A stretch of 49,563 nucleotides of DNA from CAZBSE01 sp964494385 (GTDB lineage: Bacteria; Actinomycetota; Humimicrobiia; Humimicrobiales; Humimicrobiaceae), in contig CAZBSE010000012.1 of assembly GCA_964494385.1 (NCBI GenBank), positions 1 through 49,563 on the forward strand. Reading direction: 5' to 3'. This document shows positions 44,207 to 49,563 of this stretch, piece after piece. The position numbers and the translations under genes are program-made. The notes under the pieces are model-generated. The model had not been told where the DNA came from, made no database searches, and worked only from the letters and a program-made list of their open reading frames with translations. How positions within the stretch are numbered: position 1 is the stretch's first letter; the number at the start of each line of letters is the position of its first letter.

Positions 44207-44746
44207 ATGAGAAGGAAAAAAATATTTATAATTTATATAACTATCTGTTTTCTGCTTGTATCCGTAATTAATGTTTCATGTTTTATTTTCGGCAGCGGCC
44301 AGAAACTCGAACCTGTTAAAAGTATTGAGAATGCGGCAGAAACAGCAGGTAATTCGGAAACTGATATAGATACCCTGATGGAGAATGAGGAATTTATAGA
44401 AACCTTTAATAGTTTCTTTTACCCAGGCTCTACGGTCATTGAAGCAAAACAGGTGCAAGACGATGAAAATTTAATTTTTATTCTGCTTGAATCAACAGAA
44501 GTTTTTAAAGATGTAGAAGATTATTATAAACGGAAAAAAATCCAATCAATATGGAGCAGGTCAGAGATTTTTGAAAAAAGTTCGGAAGAGGCCGAAGAAG
44601 AATTTCTTGATTCGGGAAATGAAAACATACCTGTTTCTAAATTTACATATTCCAGCACAGAAAAAGACAAGGTTGCCAATATTTTAATCAAGGGCCTGGA
44701 AAAATATAGAACACAAATAATGATTATTTACTGGAATCTGCAGTAA
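44207..44746 (+). CDS. Hypothetical lipoprotein, 179 aa
   Basis: The N-terminus (MRRKKIFIIYITICFLLVSV) is a signal peptide with a plausible lipobox INVSC. The mature protein has an acidic stretch then a 100-residue domain (FFYPGSTVIEAKQVQDDEN ... VFKDVEDYYKRKKIQ ... KVANILIKGLEKYRTQIMII), whose pattern recalls small periplasmic domains that monitor a phospholipid or peptide; this is not proven. It lies 8 bases before xseA. Confidence 0.65.
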   Translation: MRRKKIFIIYITICFLLVSVINVSCFIFGSGQKLEPVKSIENAAETAGNSETDIDTLMENEEFIETFNSFFYPGSTVIEAKQVQDDENLIFILLESTEVFKDVEDYYKRKKIQSIWSRSEIFEKSSEEAEEEFLDSGNENIPVSKFTYSSTEKDKVANILIKGLEKYRTQIMIIYWNLQ

Positions 44747-44754
44747 GTAGCTAA

Positions 44755-46137
44755 ATGGAAGACCATAAAACCTTAAATTCAAACGTCTATACTGTAAGTG
44801 AACTCAATTCAGACATAAGAAAAAATCTTGAATCAAATTATTCGAATATATGGCTTGAAGGAGAAGTCAGTAATTTTTATTTCCACGATAGAAAGCATAT
44901 GTACTTTGATTTGAAAGATGAAGGATCTAAGATCAAAGTAGTTATGTTCCAATACTACAACAAAGATCTTATTTTTGACATAAAAGAAGGCCTGCATATT
45001 TTAATCAATGGTTATGTTTCCGTTTATGAAAAAAGAGGAGACTATCAGATCGTAGCTCTTGATGCCAGGCCCGTAGGGAAGGGTTCGCTGATCCTGGCTT
45101 TTGAGCGTTTAAAACAGGAATTAGAGAAAAAGGGATATTTTGATCCTGCACACAAGAAAAAGATTCCTTCCATGCCGGGTAAAATAGGAATAGCCACTTC
45201 GGCAGGCGGTGCGGTAATAAGGGATATTATTTCTGTTCTCAAACGAAGATTTAATAATTTCCATCTCGTCTTACGAGACGTCAATGTCCAGGGGATTACT
45301 TCAGATGATGAGATCTGTAAAGCGATAGATGATCTGTGTGAGTATGGTGTGGATGTGATCATACTGGCCAGGGGAGGTGGTTCGCTGGAAGATCTATGGG
45401 CGTTTAATACCAAAAAAATAGCCGAAAAAATATTTGACTGTTCCATACCCATAATTTCAGCAGTGGGACATGAAACAGATTATACTATCTCGGATTTTGT
45501 AGCAGATAAGCGCGCCGCCACTCCTTCAGTTGCAGGACAGGTAGTAATATTGGATAAGACGGCAGAAACGGAAAATCTGAAAGAAATGAGAAAAAAAATT
45601 AAGAATTTAGTAAAATCAAAGATATATATATTTAAAAAAGAGGTTAAGTTTTTAATCGACAGGAAGATTTTTGCACAACCAAGGACCATGCTGGATGGAT
45701 TCGGCCAGGCTGCAGATGAAGCCCGTATAAAGCTTGTGGAAAATATAAAGGAGATCATCGCAGCCAGAATGAGGACGGTGTCAGATTATGCTCGGCTAAT
45801 AGATAAAAAAGATATGCTTAAAAAGGTTCAAGCCTCCAGGACGGTAATCGGTAATATAAATATCAGGATTAATTCAATTATCAAAGGTTGTCTTGGTTCC
45901 AAGAAAAGTAAATTAAGACTTATGTTAGGAAAATTACAGGAAAGAAACCCGGTTGTCATCTTAAACAGGGGTTTTGCTCTTATATATAAAGAGAAGGCAG
46001 ATGAAAGTATTAAAACCGCAGCAGAGGCAGAAATCAATCAGAAAATTAGAATAATTCTGGGTGATGGAATACTCAAGGCAAGAATATTCGATAAAATATA
46101 TAAAAAATTGGAGTTGGGGTTAAAGAATGAAAATTGA
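44755..46137 (+). CDS. xseA: Exodeoxyribonuclease VII large subunit
   Basis: A complete 460-residue XseA. The N-terminal OB-fold (YTVSELNSDIRKNLESNYSNIWLEGEVSNF) is followed by the catalytic core with PSMPGKIGIATSAGGAVIRD, LARGGGSLEDLWAFN and ISAVGHETDYTISDFVADKR, then a coiled coil. With XseB it degrades single-stranded DNA from both ends. xseB overlaps its 3' end by 11 bases. ATG 44755 lacks a strong ribosome site. Confidence 0.95.
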   Translation: MEDHKTLNSNVYTVSELNSDIRKNLESNYSNIWLEGEVSNFYFHDRKHMYFDLKDEGSKIKVVMFQYYNKDLIFDIKEGLHILINGYVSVYEKRGDYQIVALDARPVGKGSLILAFERLKQELEKKGYFDPAHKKKIPSMPGKIGIATSAGGAVIRDIISVLKRRFNNFHLVLRDVNVQGITSDDEICKAIDDLCEYGVDVIILARGGGSLEDLWAFNTKKIAEKIFDCSIPIISAVGHETDYTISDFVADKRAATPSVAGQVVILDKTAETENLKEMRKKIKNLVKSKIYIFKKEVKFLIDRKIFAQPRTMLDGFGQAADEARIKLVENIKEIIAARMRTVSDYARLIDKKDMLKKVQASRTVIGNINIRINSIIKGCLGSKKSKLRLMLGKLQERNPVVILNRGFALIYKEKADESIKTAAEAEINQKIRIILGDGILKARIFDKIYKKLELGLKNEN

Positions 46138-46369
46138 AAAAATGAGTTTCGAACAGTCTATCGAAAAATTAGAAGAAATTGTAAAAGAACTTGAAAACGA
46201 AAATATTTCCCTGGAAGAGTCTATGGAGAAGTTTGAGACGGGTATTAAGCTTTCTTCTAATTGTCTTAAAAAATTAAATGAAGCCGAGGGAAAAATAGAG
46301 AAGCTGACCAGGTCCGGTGATGGGAAATTAATTGCCAGTGAACTGGATTTAGGAAAGGGAAATAAATAA
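46127..46369 (+). CDS. xseB: Exodeoxyribonuclease VII small subunit
   Basis: An 80-residue XseB with the family pattern MSFEQSIEKLEEIVKELENE, then ISLEESMEKFETGIKLSSNC. It forms helical partners on the large-subunit coiled coil. It starts inside xseA (11-base overlap), which suggests translational coupling to keep subunit ratio. 46370-46555 downstream is AT-rich and shows no gene. Confidence 0.93.
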   Translation: MKIEKMSFEQSIEKLEEIVKELENENISLEESMEKFETGIKLSSNCLKKLNEAEGKIEKLTRSGDGKLIASELDLGKGNK

Positions 46370-46555
46370 TATATAAGTAAAATAGCAAGCCGTTAACCGG
46401 TTTACCGGTAGGACGGAGTATTTTGATAAAAGCTATATATTGTGTGGTATTTAAATTGAATATATCAGAAGTAGCTATATATAGTTATATATTACTTTTA
46501 AATAAACATTAAATCAAATAATCATATTTATCTTCATATCTTTTTAAATAAATAG

Positions 46556-46611
46556 TTTACAAATTAATAATAGTGTGGTATCTTATTGCTGTGAAGTGGG
46601 GAGAAATGGAG
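46556..46611 (+). promoter_or_regulatory. mraZ promoter with MraZ-box repeats
   Basis: TTTACA (46556-46561), 17 bases, and TATCTT (46579-46584) make a plausible housekeeping promoter. Immediately downstream are TGGGG (46597-46601) and TGGAG (46607-46611), spaced 10 bases apart, as in the direct TGGGN repeats known to bind MraZ. Binding here, just past the expected transcription start, would repress the division operon, in line with known MraZ autoregulation. The third repeat is degenerate. Confidence 0.6.
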
Positions 46612-46655
46612 AAAAAAGGTTGTAAATCCCTATAAATTAAAAAAAAATGGGGTAA

Positions 46656-47093
46656 ATGGTGTTTTCGGGAACCTATCATAGGACAATTGATAGCAAAGGA
46701 AGAATTTTTATTCCTGCTGTATTCAGAGAAGAATTGGTAAAAGGTGTAATGATATCAAAGGGATATGGTTTGAAGTGCCTTTGTTTGTTCTCACAAGAAA
46801 AATGGGAGAAAGTAGAAGATAAAATAATCGAAAATAAAATTGCCGAAGGAGATGTTCAAAGATTTAAAAGGTGGTTTTACGCTTCTGCCGTAAAGGATAC
46901 TGCGGACCAGCAGGGAAGAATAAGAATACCCCAAAACTTAATAGAATTCGCCGGGCTCAAGAAAGATATTGTTATAGTAGGCGTCTCAAAAAGAGCTGAA
47001 ATATGGGATAAAGAAAACTGGCTGGAATATTATGGTGAAGCGGAATCTAAATATAAGAAAAATACGGATGTATTTGAAAAGTTAGAACTTTAA
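46656..47093 (+). CDS. mraZ: Transcriptional regulator MraZ
   Basis: A 145-residue protein with two AbrB-like halves, each carrying the family's D-x-K-G-R / D-x-Q-G-R signature: TIDSKGRIFIPAVFRE and TADQQGRIRIPQNLIEFAG. MraZ binds direct repeats upstream of its own gene and controls the division and cell wall cluster. It is followed by rsmH, the canonical order. ATG 46656. Confidence 0.95.
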   Translation: MVFSGTYHRTIDSKGRIFIPAVFREELVKGVMISKGYGLKCLCLFSQEKWEKVEDKIIENKIAEGDVQRFKRWFYASAVKDTADQQGRIRIPQNLIEFAGLKKDIVIVGVSKRAEIWDKENWLEYYGEAESKYKKNTDVFEKLEL

Positions 47094-47106
47094 AGGTGTG
47101 TTGCAA

Positions 47107-48048
47107 ATGAGTTTTGAGGGAATTCACATACCTGTTCTTTCAAAGGAGGTTTTATATTATTTAAATTTAAAGCAAGGTGATGTTATCTTTGACGGGACTC
47201 TTGGCGGTGCTGGTCATACCATAGAAATAATTAAAGTCATTGCCCCCACAGGCAGAGTAATTGGAGTTGATCTTAATAGTCAGACTTTAAGCACCGCCTC
47301 CACCAGGCTAAAAGATTTTTTAAAAAATATAATTTTAATAAATGACAATTTTTCAAATGTCAGAAAAATTTTAGAAAATTTAAATATAAAAAGTTTGGAT
47401 GGAATATTGCTTGACCTGGGATTATCCTCTTTTCTGATTGAGAAATCAAAAAGAGGGTTTAGTTATCTAAGAGATGAAAAACTGGATATGAGGTTTGGAG
47501 ATAATAATATAAGTGCATTTAACGTAGTAAATGATTATCCGGAGAGCAGGCTGATAGAGATTTTTCAGGAATATGGAGAAGAGAGATGGTCCAAATTGAT
47601 TGCCAGAAGAATTAGCGGTTATAGAAAAAACAGGGATATAAAAACTACCGGAGAACTGGTGGAGATAATAAAAAAAGCAGTTCCTAAAGACTCTGGATAT
47701 TACAAAAGGGGCAATCCGGCAAAGAGAATATTCCAATCGATTAGAATAGAGGTTAATCAGGAATTGGACAGTTTAAAAACAGCAATTGAAGATGGTTTTA
47801 AAATGTTAAAAAGCGGAGGAAGAATGGTTGTGATATCTTACCATTCTTTAGAAGACAGAATAGTAAAAAAGACATTTTTAAAATTTGGAGGAGCATGTAT
47901 TTGTCCGCCGGATCTGCCGGTCTGTGTATGCGGAAGGGAAAAAAGAGCTTTAGTAATTACAAAGAAAGCAGTTAAACCCGGACCCGAAGAAGTCAGATTG
48001 AATTCGCGTTCAAAGAGTGCAAGGTTAAGGGCTCTGGAGAAATTATAA
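47107..48048 (+). CDS. rsmH: 16S rRNA m4C1402 methyltransferase RsmH
   Basis: A full-length (313 aa) RsmH/MraW. It opens HIPVLSKEVLYYL, with the SAM site FDGTLGGAGHT, and ends with the conserved VISYHSLEDRIVKKTF and SRSKSARLRALEKL. The CICPPDLPVCVCG stretch is the family's cysteine-rich loop. It methylates C1402 of 16S rRNA. GTG 47098 also opens the frame, but AAAGG at 47092-47096 is properly spaced only for ATG 47107. Confidence 0.95.
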   Translation: MSFEGIHIPVLSKEVLYYLNLKQGDVIFDGTLGGAGHTIEIIKVIAPTGRVIGVDLNSQTLSTASTRLKDFLKNIILINDNFSNVRKILENLNIKSLDGILLDLGLSSFLIEKSKRGFSYLRDEKLDMRFGDNNISAFNVVNDYPESRLIEIFQEYGEERWSKLIARRISGYRKNRDIKTTGELVEIIKKAVPKDSGYYKRGNPAKRIFQSIRIEVNQELDSLKTAIEDGFKMLKSGGRMVVISYHSLEDRIVKKTFLKFGGACICPPDLPVCVCGREKRALVITKKAVKPGPEEVRLNSRSKSARLRALEKL

Positions 48049-48073
48049 ATTAATTTATGAATTTATTTTTAAA

Positions 48074-48610
48074 ATGAATCTAGGATTAGCAGAAAAAAAA
48101 GAAATTTATAGAAATAAATCTTATCCTTTGCTATATCTAGAGAAGGCATCGGACGAAGATAAGAATACGGAAAATATAGTATATAGCAATAAAGGATTGT
48201 TCTATATAATTATAATAGCCATAATTTTTACCTGTCTGGGTATTCTTTTAAATATCGGACTTAAAATACACAATATAAATTATCAAAAAAGCATATATGG
48301 AATTAATGAAATGATTTCCCTGGAAGAGGAAAGGAGCGACCGTCTGCTGCTGAAAATATCGGAATTAAAATCACCATCCAGAGTTATTGAGATTGCCGAA
48401 AATGATCTGGGCATGAATATGTCCGGCAATTTCCAGATAGTCGAGATTTCGGACAGCGGGCTTAAAAATAACGAAAAAATATATAATTACATATCGAAGG
48501 ACACAACTGCCATAACTGCAAATTATGATAGCTTTTTAGGAACTATCTACTATGTCCAGGATATAGTGCTGGTAGTATCAGAAAGTGTACTGACATTTTT
48601 TATTCCCTAA
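48074..48610 (+). CDS. ftsL: FtsL-like division protein, 178 aa
   Basis: A bitopic protein with a 50-residue cytoplasmic tail, one membrane helix (LFYIIIIAIIFTCLGILLNIG) and an extracytoplasmic coiled coil (ISLEEERSDRLLLKISELKS, then PSRVIEIAENDLGM, a pattern typical of FtsL/DivIC). It lies in the FtsL position between rsmH and ftsI. The sequence family is weakly conserved, so the assignment rests on topology and position. A C-terminal extension past residue 120 is unusual. Confidence 0.75.
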   Translation: MNLGLAEKKEIYRNKSYPLLYLEKASDEDKNTENIVYSNKGLFYIIIIAIIFTCLGILLNIGLKIHNINYQKSIYGINEMISLEEERSDRLLLKISELKSPSRVIEIAENDLGMNMSGNFQIVEISDSGLKNNEKIYNYISKDTTAITANYDSFLGTIYYVQDIVLVVSESVLTFFIP

Positions 48611-48631
48611 TTTATTATGTATATTTAAAAA

Positions 48632-49563
48632 ATGTTTAGAGATAGAAATAACATCAGGATAAACAGGAAAAGATTATATTTCCTGTTTATTTTATTTTTA
48701 ATTGCTTTTTTATTGATAATCTATAGGCTGGTCTCTATCCAGTATTTAAATGCTCCAAAGTTTAAGAGTTATGCGGAGTTTCAGCATATAGGTGAATTTG
48801 TGTTAAGTTCCAAAAGAGGTAAGATCCTGGACAGGAACGGATCTGAACTGGCAACCAGCCTAAATGAGAGAACTGTATGTGCGAATCCGGGTTTTGTTTT
48901 AGATTCAGAGTATGAATCAAAAATCCTTGCGGAAATATTGGAACTGGACAAAGATGAGGTAAAAGAAAAACTAGACAATAAAGAGCTGGGGTTTGTATAT
49001 ATAAAGAGAAAAGTTTCTTTAGAAAAAGCTGAAGAAATTATTGAATATAACCTGCCAGGAATATATTTTCAAAATGAATCCAAAAGATATTATCCTCTGG
49101 GTGATATTGCGGCTTCAATAATAGGCTTTGCAGGTGTGGATAATGAAGGTCTTTCCGGGATAGAGCTTCAGTATGAAAATGTTCTTCGCGGAATTGACGG
49201 TAAAGCAATTACCGAGAAAGATGTTTTCGGCAATATAATCCCGGGTGAGAATAATATTTATCTGGAACCGGTGGATGGTAAGGACGTGGTACTCACTATC
49301 GATTCACAGATTCAATATATGGCACAGAGACAATTAGAAGAAATTGTTCTGGAATTCAATGCCCTAAGAGCAATTTCCATAGTAATGAACCCCAAAAGCG
49401 GAGAGATTTATTCAATGGCAGCTTACCCCGGCTTTGATTCAAATAATTACTCTGAAGCCGATCCGGAATTATATAAGACATTGGGAATATCTTATACTTA
49501 TGAGCCCGGTTCTACTTTTAAAATAATAAATGTTGCTTCGGCGATAGAAAATGGTTCGGTGGG
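48632..49563 (+). CDS. ftsI: Class B penicillin-binding protein FtsI/PBP2-like (partial, C-terminus off the window)
   Basis: The frame runs open from ATG 48632 to the window end. One membrane anchor (LYFLFILFLIAFLLIIYRLV) is followed by SKRGKILDRNGSELATS, the start of the PBP dimerisation domain, then PLGDIAASIIGFAGVDNEG and LSGIELQYENVLRGIDG. The transpeptidase domain begins near 49270; its active-site motif YEPGSTFKI (Ser-x-x-Lys) is at the very end. It cross-links septal peptidoglycan with FtsW. The position after ftsL is canonical. SpoVD-type relatives are hard to separate. Confidence 0.92.
   Translation, partial: MFRDRNNIRINRKRLYFLFILFLIAFLLIIYRLVSIQYLNAPKFKSYAEFQHIGEFVLSSKRGKILDRNGSELATSLNERTVCANPGFVLDSEYESKILAEILELDKDEVKEKLDNKELGFVYIKRKVSLEKAEEIIEYNLPGIYFQNESKRYYPLGDIAASIIGFAGVDNEGLSGIELQYENVLRGIDGKAITEKDVFGNIIPGENNIYLEPVDGKDVVLTIDSQIQYMAQRQLEEIVLEFNALRAISIVMNPKSGEIYSMAAYPGFDSNNYSEADPELYKTLGISYTYEPGSTFKIINVASAIENGSV

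Noticed and set aside
1..49563. tRNA, rRNA, CRISPR array, insertion sequence or prophage
   Set aside because: Read by eye for T-loop strings, regular repeats, transposase and integrase motifs; none seen, although a tool scan would be firmer.

Overview
This window reads as a stretch of chromosome from an AT-rich, probably anaerobic, free-living bacterium. The evidence for anaerobic life is a two-subunit 2-oxoacid:ferredoxin oxidoreductase, a DUF362/ferredoxin protein, an iron-sulfur flavoprotein, a methyltetrahydrofolate:corrinoid-type methyltransferase and a CoA-disulfide reductase, with no respiratory oxidase in view. Lipoprotein genes, lgt and the start of a division/cell-wall cluster (mraZ-rsmH-ftsL-ftsI) indicate a walled bacterium. 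The sequence alone does not fix the phylum. A deep-branching actinobacterial or similar subsurface lineage is a guess, suggested by a 2-phosphoglycerate kinase / cyclic 2,3-diphosphoglycerate synthetase pair in a bacterial setting. No rRNA, tRNA, CRISPR array, insertion sequence or phage gene was recognised.

Layout. 1-5300: a partial secreted transglutaminase-like protein, small and membrane hypotheticals, a possible structured RNA leader in front of a DUF362/4Fe-4S protein that has no ordinary start codon, an alpha/beta hydrolase and a YtxH-like protein. 5300-9600: a copper/thiol operon (CopZ, CopA, CoA-disulfide reductase-rhodanese) behind a palindrome and a short upstream ORF. 9600-11325: an MFS transporter facing the other way, then a decayed DUF1638 gene. 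11425-16850: KorA-KorB, an iron-sulfur flavoprotein, a TlpA-like thioredoxin lipoprotein, CcdA and Lgt. 16928-20876: QueH on the minus strand, then HisD, HisC and the methyltransferase. 20928: an orphan MsmX/UgpC-type sugar-transport ATPase.

22232-39123 is a large beta-glycan locus. It holds a GH1 beta-glucosidase, a cellobiose phosphorylase (GH94), a GH2 beta-mannosidase, a second GH94 phosphorylase of unknown specificity, and on the opposite strand a LacI-type repressor, a solute-binding lipoprotein and an Opp-type ABC transporter (two permeases, two ATPases). Beta-linked oligosaccharides would be bound outside, imported, and split by phosphorolysis and hydrolysis in the cytoplasm. A gene graveyard (a maltose-acetyltransferase pseudogene and an antisense ferredoxin remnant) lies inside it. 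The solute-binding protein appears to be circularly permuted: the half that normally ends the protein follows the lipobox directly, and the half that normally begins it comes last.

39679-42764 is a tight three-gene operon: a calcineurin-like phosphoesterase, cyclic 2,3-diphosphoglycerate synthetase and 2-phosphoglycerate kinase. The last two are the complete known route from 2-phosphoglycerate to cyclic 2,3-diphosphoglycerate, a solute best known from thermophilic methanogens; the phosphoesterase is a candidate for the enzyme that degrades or controls it. The rest carries small hypotheticals, an FmdB zinc ribbon, exonuclease VII (xseA-xseB) and the mraZ-rsmH-ftsL-ftsI cluster, which runs off the end. 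The two strongest leads are the permuted binding protein and the cyclic-diphosphoglycerate operon.
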